Below, in pieces: positions 1 to 9,900 of a stretch of 24,000 nt of DNA. The notes under the pieces are model-generated. The model worked only from the letters and a program-made list of their open reading frames with translations, had not been told where the DNA came from and searched no databases. This DNA is from Tubiluchus corallicola. Taxonomy: Eukaryota; Priapulida; Priapulimorpha; Priapulimorphida; Tubiluchidae. The stretch lies in NCBI GenBank assembly GCA_030141605.1, contig JAQGDQ010000009.1, positions 126,001 through 150,000 on the forward strand, in the 5' to 3' direction. Every line of letters starts with the position of its first letter. The stretch's first letter is position 1. The position numbers were made by a program, and so were the translations under genes.

Positions 1-66
1 GACTTAGTGATGAATACATGAATCTTCTACCTGAGACGTTACCTTTCTTGGCTGAGCTTATGGAAG
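1..66 (+). CDS. HEATR1: HEATR1 (BP28/UTP10 homologue), penultimate coding exon, 5' partial
   Basis: HEATR1 is a large HEAT-repeat protein of the nucleolar small-subunit processome (t-UTP group), needed for rDNA transcription and pre-18S rRNA processing. Read from base 3, the exon gives 21 codons including LSDEYMNLLPETLPFLAELM and then E. This matches, from memory of the family, the region just before the HEATR1 C-terminus (DEY-x-x-LLPE-x-x-PFLAELMED). The exon ends after the first base of a codon at 66, followed by a good donor, G|GTAAGA, at 67. The reading continues in phase at 984, where the split codon becomes GAT (Asp). The first two bases complete a codon begun outside the window, so all upstream HEAT repeats are missing. 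The identification rests on the two exons joining into one conserved tail; I am confident of it. Confidence 0.9.
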
Positions 67-983
67 GTAAGAATGTTGAGAGACTTTTCTGCATTTCTAT
101 GAAAGGAAGGTGCTGAGGCTGATTGGTTGTTGATTCGAGTCCCACCTTTGTCAGGGTTTTTTAAGCCACTTAAGTTTGACTTTTTGGCTGCCTGCTTAGG
201 TTATGAGAAGAAAAGCTGCCATGCGACGGGTTAGCGACTTGTCCTTTTTGTGTGCCGAGGTTCTTATTTAGGTGCCTGAAGTATTTATCCCTATGCTCCA
301 ACTGGATAGAGGGCATTGTCTAGACTTGTTTTTCTTTTTTTTGTGTGAGCTTCTTTGCTAAACTTGCTTATTTCTCAGACTGCCAATATATCTACTTTCC
401 AAGCAGAAATATCATTTACTATTTCATCCCGTATTTTGTCTTCACCTACCACTAATTCCTCTAGTCACCCAGTTTTTAGTATTTTTCACTTGGCATTATG
501 CTATCCGCTCACTGCCTGCTGTATCGGCAAAGATATTTGCTTTATTTCTAGTGTAGCTGAGTTGAGAGCAATCAATGTTATGCAAACAGAGTTTAAAATA
601 GTTTTAACTAGCTATAAAGACAAAAACAATTTTCACTCTCATTATGTTTTACGAAGACAAGTTGTTTGTTGCTAGCCTGCTACAATAGTGGAACAGAGCC
701 AAAAGAATTTTATTTAAAAAAGCATTTTCTTTAATAATTGGATGGAATTCATTTTATTTGGAATTTATTAATAATCAAAATAACGTGCTTACAATTAGGA
801 AAATTTTACTAACGTTTGTATCCATATGTCGAATTTACAGAAAATTTGCTGTTATAAGAGGAAAAGCTTATAAACAGAGAAAATATGATTAGTAATTATG
901 TCTAATTCTGCCTCCATAGCTGGCATCTTTACACGTTTATTATCGCATGCACTTTGTTTTAATCTGTGGTGATTGTTTTTCAG
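67..983 (+). other. HEATR1: Last intron of HEATR1 (phase 1)
   Basis: The intron runs from donor GTAAGA at 67 to acceptor TTGTTTTTCAG ending at 983, with a pyrimidine-rich tract before the AG. The open frame at 355-675 inside it has no recognisable domain and strongly A/T-driven composition, so I treat it as chance. I looked for an intronic C/D-box snoRNA, since snoRNAs are often hosted by ribosome-biogenesis genes, and saw no convincing paired C and D boxes. A B-box-like string, GATTCGAGTCC, near 153-164 has no supporting cloverleaf. Confidence 0.88.
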
Positions 984-1072
984 ATGAATCCCCCGAAGTC
1001 GAACAAAAAACGCAAACTGTTCTACAGCAAATGGAAAAGATTTTAGGCGAACCATTGCAGAAATACTTCTAA
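984..1072 (+). CDS. HEATR1: HEATR1 C-terminal coding exon with stop
   Basis: This is the final exon of HEATR1. With the G from base 66 it reads DESPEVEQKTQTVLQQ, then MEKILGEPLQKYF, then stop TAA at 1070-1072. The end GEPLQ-x-YF is the characteristic C-terminus of metazoan HEATR1, and the acidic start followed by an amphipathic helix fits the last helix of the protein. Joined to 1-66, the window encodes the last 50 residues. The acceptor CAG at 981-983 and phase 1 match the upstream donor exactly. The minus-strand open frame at 852-1055 overlaps this exon and is its antisense shadow. The gene converges with the channel gene on the other strand, stop to stop about 7.8 kb apart. Confidence 0.92.
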
Positions 1073-1718
1073 AAGGATTTTATTCTGGTTTATCTTATTT
1101 GGAAATTTCATCGTCAACAGAACGGACTAATAGAATGAAATGACGTCGTTTTTATTGATGGTTTAATCCTTTCATCTCATCATCCAGTGATGCAAATTTG
1201 CAACTTGGAAGATGTATTCTTCCGGCTGCTGGTTTATCAAGAATACCATTTTGCAATGCGTAGCAACAAATCTGTGCCATACAGTTGCAAAACTCAATGT
1301 GTAAATCAATTTACCTCCACTACAAACACTTGAATTGATGCTTTGATAAATTGTTACGAAAAACGTGCTGAACATGCTTTGTTTTTCAAGCAGATATTTA
1401 AACTTAAGTGATTTTGTGATAAACTCATTTGCATGTTAACATATGTATTATTCAGAACTGAAAGGATATTTACTTAAGTTACTAGAATGCAGTGAATACT
1501 GTACTCCTTATTGCAGTTTTGTATTCACTGTCTCTCTTTCTTTAAAACCCGCGATTCCGTTAATGTGTTTCCAGTTTTTTCTCAAATTTCGCAGGTGTAA
1601 GCTTTTCTTACATTATGGCAGAAAGCCTTGGAGTAAAATATAGGTGTTTGCTAGAGGCAATGAACTCCACTACAAAATGTGCCTTGTGTTCATACGCGGT
1701 GTTTGGTAGTAGCACTCC
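1073..1718 (+). other. HEATR1 3' UTR / proximal 3' flank
   Basis: This is AT-rich sequence with no conserved coding potential. The short frames at 1172-1375 (-) and 1443-1643 (+) show no domain or codon pattern. There is no canonical AATAAA here; weaker variants occur (GATAAA near 1346 and 1419, AGTAAA near 1632). It probably belongs to the 3' untranslated region, because the first canonical signals lie further on, at 2062 and 2210. Confidence 0.4.
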
Positions 1719-2521
1719 TACTGTAGCGCCGCTACTTTAAAAATGAGTAGCGATAAATTGTAATTTCACTGCTTTTTCAAGTCGCACTGCAACACTACAT
1801 TCAATGCTTGCTGCTGATTCTTGACTAAGTTCTGCATAGTAAGTTTTGTTTTCATAGTAGCTGCAAACTTACAGTTTTAGCCAGCTGTTGTACTGTGTAC
1901 TTTTATTTGTAATGATCACGGACACAGTGAAACAAGACTTTAATGTGTAACGTGGCTTGCTGGTCTTTGTTATTCGCGAGTCTTCTTTTGGAAAGCATGC
2001 ATTTTGTCCAGAAGTGAACAGTTGTTCCCTAGTGACAGCAATTATTAGTATTTTTAATGCAAATAAACAGGTTTGAAGTTTGAACAGTAGTAGTTTATCA
2101 CAAGACATAAAATAGTTTAGTGTTATGTGAATAATAATTACTGTAATGAATAATTTCCTGTTATGTTGACATTGTATGACTGACCTGCAGGAGTCTGTTT
2201 ATAATCATAAATAAAGTGTTTAGTTAGAACCTTGATACAGTTTGGTGCAATTCATGTTTGTATTTGAGTTTCTTTAGCTACCACTTAACTGTTAACTGGC
2301 TGTTTTACCGTTCTACCTACATTTTGCAGTATGCTATATCAACGATGCTTAGAAGTCAGAAGTTATCGCAAAACGAAAGTAGTGGATATTGATGTGGCAA
2401 CAGTTATTGCAGTCACAATTGTTTTTTTTAAAAAGTAATTTTATAGCTAGTGCCACTACTTTTCGGGCAGTAATTGTATTTGTAGTGATACTACATTTTA
2501 AAAGTAATTGACACAACCTTG
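1719..2521. mobile_element. Possible degenerate non-autonomous hAT-like element
   Basis: The left end, from about 1719 (TACTGTAGCGCCGCTACTTT, then AAAAATGAGTAGCG), and the right end, finishing about 2521, are imperfect inverted copies. GCTACTTTAAAAATGAGTAGCG on the left aligns with ATTACTTTTAAAATGTAGTATC on the reverse complement of the right. The ends resemble hAT-type termini beginning CAGTGTTGGGCCGCTAC, as I recall them. No 8-bp target duplication survives and no transposase is visible. It could instead be two unrelated AT-rich segments. The end similarity is what I see; the family assignment is inference. Confidence 0.4.
2062..2215 (+). terminator. Candidate HEATR1 polyadenylation signals
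   Basis: These are the first canonical AATAAA hexamers downstream of the HEATR1 stop, at 2062-2067 and 2210-2215. Both are followed by GT-rich sequence (GTTTGAAGTTTG after the first, CAGTTTGGTGCAATTCATG then TTTGTATTTGAG after the second). That is the expected arrangement for cleavage and polyadenylation. Both lie inside the possible hAT-like element, so the 3' end may be supplied by a transposon. This is unproven without transcript data. Confidence 0.35.
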
Positions 2522-2844
2522 TTCGTACGAAAGTGAATTGAGAAAGTCTGTATGAACTATGAAAAACTCAGTGCATAGCAACGTTTATGATCTCTGCTGT
2601 AAGGATAGTTCTTGATCTTAAAAACTTGAATGAATTTAGACTGCATTCGTACCCAAAGTGAGCATTACAAAATATAGAAAATTATCTGAAATTAATATTA
2701 AAAACTGTTATAAACATCTTTCCTTTATATTTTCTTCCGCAAGAGGTTGGTGGGTGCTGAATTTTTTACATTTATCATCCACTAACGAGCTACCATTTTG
2801 ATTGGTCTTGTTATTTTTCCATAAGCCGTGTCAGGGCTTATTTT

Positions 2845-2887
2845 ATTTATTTTCACACGACATTTAATGTGTCATTTGAAAATAAAT
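2845..2887. repeat. Inverted repeat, 11-bp arms
   Basis: ATTTATTTTCA at 2845-2855 is perfectly complementary to TGAAAATAAAT at 2877-2887. The 21-base loop itself contains a GACA...TGTC pairing. A smaller hairpin, TAAGCC...GGCTTA, lies just upstream near 2822-2840. The AT richness makes chance occurrence plausible. Confidence 0.5.
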
Positions 2888-5702
2888 GACTTACAACTTA
2901 TAAGAGAGTTTCGACTGACTACTTAAAGCTTCAGTGCTTTATTTTAAAATAAAATGGATGAAATTCATTGAGGGCGATGCATACAAATGCTAAAGCATAG
3001 TGTTTTGTCATTAATGTCTTTAATTGTCTGTGGTTTCAATTAATTTTAGCGCTTTAAGTAATATGAAAAATTTGCTGTTCTTTCTCCCGGTGCGTCTTTT
3101 CCTGCTTTCTTCCCCTTTTCCTTTTTGTTACCTCTTCTTGAATTTGATTGCCACTTTTTTAAAGCCACAATTAAATATTTTGTTGAAACATTTCACTTTT
3201 CGGAATTGATGATCATTGGAAAAGTCATTCTAATTATATTACGTGGTTTCAATCACAATTTAACCATGACGTGTATGACGGATAAGTGCACTTGAGAGAT
3301 TGTGCACAGAATTGCAGACAACACCAGAGCAGCTGTCTGATTGCACGCTCTATGAACAGGTAGTCTTGTATGGCACGAAGTTAATTGCTCGTTTTATTAA
3401 TCACTATATACAAAGTGCCTAGCCTGGACTCTGTTTGCTGATAAATGCCAGGCAAAGTAATAATAACATGCATTACATAGGTTCCTATTGATCGACGTGT
3501 TGATATTATACAGTGTCTTGTCGAAACCGCTCATATTACAATGTTTTAACGACTGTGACACAAACTGCGGGGTAGCAAATATTGCAAAGTGATTGTTAGA
3601 TACACATTGTAGGTACTTTATTGGATAGTTAGCTCGGTTAGACTGCGTTCCTAGAATTGTTCTACTTCCGGTTCGTCTGACTTCTGTATTGTCAGGAAAG
3701 GGATTGGCTTCATTAAGTTCTGATATGGGCTTTGATAAAATAAGTCAACTTTCATAAGGAACTGAGCGAGATTGAATAGCATCTCGTGTTACAAAATAAT
3801 GTAGCTTGTTTATCTGTCTTTCTGTCTGCCTGTCTCTATACAGTATGTATCGCATGAGGGAGCATTTAGCGAACTAAGTTCAGATGAACTGTTCTAGCAA
3901 TGGTCATATAGTTATGACTGGCGTGCATACTGGGTGCCAGACACTGGCCTGCAGCAACTGGAGGCATTCCATGAACACATGCTGAATCCATGAATGTGAC
4001 ACACTAATGAAAAACACTGAAAAAGCTTTCACTTCACTCTTGTTTAGTTTTTCGCCCGTTTGACATGTTCGCCTTCTGTTTGTCTTTTCAAAAATTAACT
4101 TTTGACCTTTCAACTTAAGCTACTTAAGGTCACCGACTATCACTTCTCTTTTCTAACAGTTTCTGAGTTGTAATTGTGCCTGAGCTTGAGCTGTCACTGA
4201 TGGGTTAATTAAAATCTGACAGGAGGAGCTACAACTTTCATACCTTGTTTGTAATGAGCAGCAATCATTAAAACGTATGAAAGCCGCGAAACAATTACGC
4301 GACTATCGCTGTCTGTTTTGTGTGCCTGTGTACGTGAAAGTCTTGGAGCTGAACCATTAATACAATCTTTACTTTATTTTTAGTTACTTTACTAGGACTC
4401 ATTATAATTTTGTCATTATAAACATAAGTTAGCGTTTTTAATCAGGTCATCAGTGTATTTTAGGGATTTTCCAGAAAATGTTTTAAAAAACGATGTAATT
4501 ATATTAAAAACTCAAAAATATCTCCCCCCAAGCATACTTAATAAAAGCAACTTCTTTAATGTTTTTAAAGTGTAAGACGTTTTACACTCTTCGTCCAAAA
4601 ATTATTATACTTTGAAACTTTAAAACTATAATTACTAATTGACAGGTAAAAGTTCCAAATAAGCTGAAACGAGCAGGCATATTTAATAATGCTTTCAAGA
4701 GCACGGTTGCTGGTGGTTCATTAGCTCTTTGACATTTGTGCGCTTTTTACCAGTGATCTTTTGGCTGGTATTTTTTCTGGTTGTCCTTTGATTTTATACA
4801 CTGTTGTATCTGAGGTTATCAGTTTGGACTCATTGGCTTGTGCATATTAAGTTTACGGATTCTAATAAGACCGAAAGAATTCAAACTTAAATCTGCAAGA
4901 ACTACACCTAACTATACCTGTTCGAGGGTGGTTAACTCATGTCAATTCTTGTAAATTATTACGCTCAAGTGTAACTAAAATGCCTCCACTGCAGTGTTCA
5001 TCACTTGACTGTAACCTGGTCCAGTGCGGTTTACTCATGTACAATCAGATGCTTAAAAATCTTCAAAAACTCGATGCTTACTCTAGCTTCAGTGGTACAA
5101 TCATACTAAAACTTTTTTATGTACGTATAGATGTATATCTACAGTGGGTTTACCTATCGTTTTTTTTGCTAACGTATGACTCAGGAGAGTCGGCGCTTTT
5201 GGACTAGGTTCTTAATCGAAGAATGTCCACTGTTCTAGTAGACCCTTTGACAGAAGTCACCGCTTTCAAGACCCCTGCCGCAGGAGTTAGGTGTGTCTAC
5301 CTGCGAGATTCATGGCTGTAGCCCTCTATGTTTGCGATTTCAGACGAATTAAAAAGTTGAAAGCTGGGCGGCTAACAACATAATGACGAAAAAAACACTC
5401 TTATAAAGAAATATGTGATCAGTGAGTTTAGCTTAACTTTTTAAGTAAGTTCATCGCTCATTATAACAGTGCAAGGGCACCATCTTCAGGTAATTAAGCT
5501 CACTTTATAGAACAAAAATCGTGCTTTCATTGTATTTCGTAAAATATTAAAGTTTGAACCCATGTGTACTACATTTTGGCTCTTATTAGACAACTTGTGT
5601 AGTGAATTCAGTGGCCATTTTGTGTACCTTTTAACACTATTATATGAGCCATTTTATTGCGTTTCTGTAAGTTTTCATTTTTTTATTTTTGTTTGTCTGA
5701 TT
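2888..5702. other. Intergenic sequence, no gene recognised
   Basis: This is AT-rich sequence without recognisable exons, RNA genes or intact elements. It holds a short TCTG-rich microsatellite at about 3811-3838 and a perfect 6-bp hairpin, CTGTCA...TGACAG, near 4190-4221. A GC-richer patch lies at about 5185-5330 and may be an old SINE or other repeat that I cannot name. The short frames at 3024, 3904, 4980 and 5562 show no domain. A 26-codon run at about 3912-3989 (+) has gene-like composition but no recognised family. Confidence 0.4.
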
Positions 5703-5925
5703 ATTCTGACTCATGAAGTGAACTCACAATCACAAACGAATAAGTGAGTTCTAATCAGAGCTACAAAGTGTATAGAGAGAATACACTCAAACAAAAGAAT
5801 GCTAACACCTGTCAGTAAAACGTTTTGTTCGAGGACGATACAAAATCAGAACAGCTTTTGTAAGACTCGAACTCACAATCTATGAATCATAAGACCCACT
5901 GATTACTCGACTGAGCTGCCATTTT
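5703..5925 (-). pseudogene. Tandem pair of tRNA-like relics (tRNA pseudogenes or SINE heads)
   Basis: The clearer copy, 5860-5925 on the minus strand, reads GGCAGCTCAGTCGAGTAATC (A-box/D-arm-like). A loop containing CTTATGA follows, then TGTGAGTTCGAGTCTTACA, whose T-stem TGTGA/TTACA pairs fully with one G-U and whose loop carries a B-box-like GTTCGAGTC. The anticodon stem and acceptor stem do not pair properly, so it is not a working tRNA. About 150 bp away, 5715-5763 carries a second, more decayed version sharing the 12-mer GAACTCACAATC (plus strand, 5720-5731 and 5869-5880) and an AGCTC block. The anticodon cannot be assigned. The pair is either a duplicated tRNA pseudogene or two tRNA-derived SINE remnants. 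Confidence 0.45.
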
Positions 5926-7035
5926 AGATTGTTGTATTAAACGAACAAATTAGCTCTCGTAATTATCGATTTTTTACAGTACAAAAAACAGCAACACTAT
6001 TTCAATGACGTGTGTTCTGTGTTACAAAAAATACTGATACTATTGTCTCTGGCTGGTGAAATTTTTTGCACTTTTTTAAGGTTCATCGTTGAGTCTGTAT
6101 GAAAAGCTCAGATTCAAAAAACTCTGCATGTCACAGAATCTTATATTTCTGCTGATAAATAACAAAGCCTTTATGCACGATTATTATGCGCCTATACTGT
6201 GGTTAATGGGCCTGCCATGCTGCAGTCTATTATGCGTGATACATTGATTTTTCTGTAATGTTCTTGTGAACAAATAAAAATAGATACAGTTACCTAAATT
6301 TGTACTCTATTTAGCTATCAGTACGCATGCGCGTTTTACTAGGACAGATGCAAGACCTCGTAGAGGTGTACATTCAGTAAGCGTGGATCTAGCGCCCTGC
6401 AGGAGCCAGGTACTACCGGAGTGGATTAATTGCAGCTAATTAAGAAGCTACAGCGGTCCTACATCCCCTAATACTGAATCTAATGAAACAAACTGCTTAT
6501 GATCCTAAAGCGCTTTCTAGAGACATACTGCACGTTATATTAAGGCGCAAATACAACATTATTCTTAATTATTTATGCAACTAACTATCAGTTAACCCCC
6601 TTCAGCCACTTCTGTGATCGTGGTGAAATTTGTATATTCCAGTAATTAACACCAAGGTTTAGTTAATGTAGATGGTTCTAACGGGAGCGAAACCTGCTTC
6701 ATTATGAAAGATGGTCTCTCTAAGGTGAAACAGTGTACTATCAGAAATATCTTAGCCACAGCCATATGCATCTTAGCTCAACAAGATGAAAGCATCCGAT
6801 TGATTAAAAGCCCAGAATCAGCTTTTGTGGCAGTCACTATTCCAGTTACTCACCAGACACTATGCTGCCTGACTTTGCTTGCCAAAGGTGTATCGTGAAC
6901 ATTCAGCTATTCCTGTCGCCCGGATGTCGAATCGTAAGCTATCAGAAGTGAAGTCAATATGTATAAATTGAATTTTCGTTGACTACTTATTATGCTAAAA
7001 TATTTATATGTACACACAGAACATAGCATGTCTTA
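5926..7035. other. Intergenic sequence, nothing recognised
   Basis: No gene or RNA is recognised here. A GC-richer patch at about 6340-6480 (GCGCCCTGCAGGAGCCAGG and neighbours) looks like interspersed-repeat material. It has loose similarity to the patch near 5270-5310, with a shared CCCTGC..CAGGAG and a following TACC. The 64-codon frame at 6704-6898 has fairly even base composition but matches nothing I know. Confidence 0.35.
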
Positions 7036-7351
7036 TGGCACATTCAGACTAGGCGAGTTTTCTGGCCAAGTAAACGCGCCAAGCGTGTTCAGACTTGAAA
7101 GCAAAATTTGCTGCGAGTTACTCTCAAACAGTAATCGCGTGCTGACACTCCCTTCTATATTCGCTACGAAAAGTGGTCGAGAGTAACTCGCTGAGGCACG
7201 TTCACACTAGACAGTAAATCACCTCGCAGCAACCGTCGGAGAGTTTGCAATTTCTTGCCGACAGTAACTCGCTGAGGCACGTTCACACTTGAAACAAGTT
7301 TGCTGTCAGAAGGAAAACTCGCGACAGAAACTCGCTAGTCTGAACGCGCCG
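7036..7351. mobile_element. Harbinger-like MITE, 316 bp, with TIRs and TTA target duplication
   Basis: The terminal inverted repeats are TGGCACATTCAGACTAGGCGAGTTTT at the left and, reverse-complemented from the right, CGGCGCGTTCAGACTAGCGAGTTT. The element is flanked by TTA at 7033-7035 and TTA at 7352-7354, the TWA target-site duplication expected of PIF/Harbinger transposons. Inside, the 27-bp string from AGTAACTCGCTGAGGCACGT to CACACT occurs exactly twice, at 7182-7208 and 7263-7289. A looser version of the terminal motif (GTGTTCAGACTTGAAAGC) lies near 7085. There is no transposase, so it must have been moved by an enzyme encoded elsewhere. The frame at 6992-7186 crosses its left end and is not a gene. 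Confidence 0.8.
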
Positions 7352-8832
7352 TTACTGACGACCCTAAATAAGTTAATTCACCTGAATTGCACCCGTTAAC
7401 ATCACAGTGCTTTCGTTGGGGACAATAATTACTGCTAGTTTGCTGCAATAATAAATTTCCATAATTAACGCCTGACAAACGTACTTAATTTATAACTGCC
7501 CCATAATTGCAAATGAACAACTATTATATCCAGTAATTCTCATCCGGCAATATTTGCCATTTATTACTATTAATAAAAGAACATTTTAAAAGAATAAATA
7601 TGAACAAATGATATTGGCGAACAAGTCATATTCTACACGCAGTAGCAACACTTACAGAAAGACAGTGGTAATATTATTGTTATAACTCGACATCACAAAG
7701 GTCAAAAATATAAATATATATTTGAGATTAAATTGAATGAAACTAGTTTACCTTTTGCGTATTTCACATTCGCAGTATATACGGATATCGGGTAGGCCCG
7801 TGTACGCTCTTGTACAATGTTCAGTTAATCGCATAAAATATCTACTAGACGTTACTGTCTAGGAAAAATGTGAACAACTATCTTACTGTACAAAGTTGAA
7901 TAGATATGCAGATTTTAGCTGCATGATTTGATTACTATACGAACGTTCATATATTAGTCAATTAAACTAAGCTTTATTCTTTCCAAAATTTGCTCCGCAG
8001 GAGCCATCTAGCACATCGCTCGTCCCGTTTTTTGTTTTTGCACGGGACCTGAATATTCCCAAAATATTCGACAGGATTAAGCGCCCAAACAGAATTTCCC
8101 AAATTAATAATAGAAATATGATAATTTAGGTCCTTAAAAACCTGGATTCTAGGGCTCGTAAAGGTCAATGGGAATGGTTAACCACCATGACGAATTTTTG
8201 GTCTACTGGCTACGGGCGTAAATTTAGTCACATATTAATTAAAACATAGTGCTATACTGACAAAGAACTCGTGCTTGTATGAATACTTCACTTATTTCAC
8301 ACACTCCTTCCATTTTGTGCGTGGGTAAAGGAAGTTCGTTTACTTTCAGACGAATGAGTATTATTTTCTATAATAGTTAGTGACAGGAACAACAAATGAT
8401 GCTAAACACCAGCTGACGAAAATTTACTGCCACTTCAACTGGTCTGTTTGGAATCATTTCATTGAAGTAGGCCATATTTACCACATATTCAAGAGTTTGC
8501 GTAACGTGATAACCGCACCAAATTATAAGACCTTGCTTACATAGACACGCCAAGTTTCTTACTATTCGAGGATATATTATCCCAAATATCAATGTAATTG
8601 CGTGACGATAATGACACGAACTCGCTTGAAACATGTCATTGTAATGCAGCTTACCACATTAATCTGCACCAACTCTGTTATCTTCCTTTGTTTATGGTTT
8701 CATATGAAGAATAATTAGAGGACCAACATGTCCAAAAGGAATAGCTAACTGGCGATATAGATGGGTGTTGTTATTCAAAAAACACACGACGCAATATTGC
8801 ATTGTAGAACTTCGCTAAGGTCTCGCCCTGTG
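7352..8832 (-). other. 3' flank and probable 3' UTR of the THIK channel gene
   Basis: No other gene is recognised. The part adjoining 8832 should be the channel mRNA 3' UTR. Scanning downstream of the stop on the minus strand, the first AATAAA I find is at 7978-7973. The frames at 7974-8168 and 8377-8634 (-) have no domain and probably lie in UTR or intergenic DNA. A region of short AT repeats (AAATATAAATATATATTTG) lies near 7707-7726. Confidence 0.45.
7973..7978 (-). terminator. Candidate polyadenylation signal of the THIK channel gene
   Basis: The minus strand reads AGAATAAAGC here, a canonical AATAAA about 855 bases after the channel stop codon. It is the first exact hexamer downstream of the stop. 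The following bases are T-rich but not strongly GT-rich, so use of this site is uncertain. Confidence 0.4.
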
Positions 8833-9776
8833 CTACATTTCCTCCCCCAGTTTCTCATTTAGAATAGCTAATGGTCCAATTTGCCCGGAAAGGCCACTGA
8901 TTGACGATGTGGTCGCGTGATGGTAATGATGATGGTGATGATGTTCAGCGTCCACATTTGCCCTGTTGGCTGTTTCGTATAATTGCTTCTGCATTACGGC
9001 TAAAGACACTTTATTTGTAGCTAGCATGTCTCTCATTGATATCTCCCCAGAACCTCGACGGCCGTACTCGGTTTCCGAGTCATACGTAGCCGAATCGACC
9101 GTGCTGATTCGACTTCTATTTCCGTTTTCTCTGGAGACGCCCGGCTGTACCGCATTACGTCTACTTTTCTTACTGCGTGCCGGCGGTAATTTCTTATGAC
9201 TACACTTGCAGTCGAGTTTCTTAATCATCCAGTTAAGAAATTGCTTGATAATAATAGATATCACATTTAGCAGGCTATACACACATGAGCAACCGATTAT
9301 AATGAAAAGAAAGTTGCCTATACTGTACAATAGAGAATTCTCATAGTGTGGCTTTTGCACCGAAATAAAATCGCCAAAACCGATCGTGGCGAACGTTACA
9401 AAACAGTAATAAAGCGACTCGAAATAAGTCCACCCTTCCATTTTAGAGTAAACCGCCGAGGCGGTGCAGGCAATAACGACAGCACCAGCAAACAGATATA
9501 TCATAACATAATATACAGACGGCTTCCAATTGTCCAATGAATCTTCAGTCGGATGAGAAGTGTCCGAGCCTCTTCGTTCGGTAGTGCGGTTTGTTGGGAG
9601 GGGGATACCGCCTCTTTGTTTCCGCTCGTGGTACCACCGCAGAACGATGGCAATGAAACTTATAATGCGTTCCAAGAAGAGATTGAAGAATAGGATTCCC
9701 CCAGCGCAACCGACAAGCCCATACATCATCATGCAAGCCTTACCAGCTACTGTCTGTGGAGTGGTCATACCAAAAC
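8833..9776 (-). CDS. THIK-type two-pore-domain K+ channel, exon 2 (residues 108-421)
   Basis: This exon encodes the main body of a background K+ channel related to vertebrate KCNK13/KCNK12 (THIK-1/2), at the plasma membrane. From the acceptor at 9776 it completes the glycine of the first filter (GFGMTTP). It then gives M2 (about 119-153, containing GLVGC and ILFFNLFLER), a basic, Ser/Thr-rich intracellular loop, M3 (about 195-216), the second pore with TIGFGD at 238-243, and M4 (about 256-285, containing CVYSLLNVISI with Tyr274). The C-tail holds THIK hallmarks: SRRNAVQPG, RRGSGEISMRDMLATNK, SLAVMQKQL and a terminal LAILNEKLG. WKPSVYYVM before M3 is also THIK-typical. A His run, HHHHHHYHH (386-394), precedes the conserved end. 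The stop is TAG at 8833-8835. The full protein, 421 residues, is close to human KCNK13 (408). The open frame runs on upstream to 10185, but that part is intron and minisatellite. Confidence 0.95.
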
Positions 9777-9815
9777 CTGAAAAACACATACATTTTATTA
9801 GCAAGAATAAGCCAC
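9777..9815 (-). promoter_or_regulatory. 3' splice site of the THIK intron
   Basis: The minus strand reads TTGCTAATAAAATGTATGTGTTTTTCAG, then GT TTT GGT ATG. The AG is at 9778-9777, preceded by a short pyrimidine tract, and TTGCTAAT is a plausible branch-point region. Phase matches the donor at 22388 exactly (G + GT = Gly), which fixes the filter as TLGFG. This intron position, inside the first pore's glycine codon, is shared across the K2P family. Confidence 0.88.
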
Positions 9816-9900
9816 AACATACACTTAGAAATATCTTTTCGTATGTGGATGGCTTCGAAAAAGTGAATTTAACAATGAGAGTGATCGAACTGATTTTTAA

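Noticed and set aside
355-675. 106-codon open frame inside the HEATR1 intron
   Set aside because: It lies wholly within a well-supported intron, has no domain and has low-complexity Ser/Thr/Ile content typical of AT-rich chance frames.
852-1055. 67-codon minus-strand open frame
   Set aside because: It is antisense to the last HEATR1 exon, whose homology and splice phase are clear.
3912-3989. 26-codon run (plus strand) with exon-like composition, YSYDWRAYWVPDTG and onward
   Set aside because: It has an upstream stop, no donor or partner exon found nearby, and no family recognised. It is too short to support a gene.
4193-4225. C/D-box snoRNA-like CTGATGG...TCTGACA between complementary CTGTCA/TGACAG arms
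   Set aside because: The distance between the boxes is far too short for a C/D snoRNA and the C box is imperfect.
6704-6898. 64-codon frame with fairly balanced composition
   Set aside because: No recognisable domain, splice partner or repeat relationship. It may be a transposon scrap but cannot be supported.
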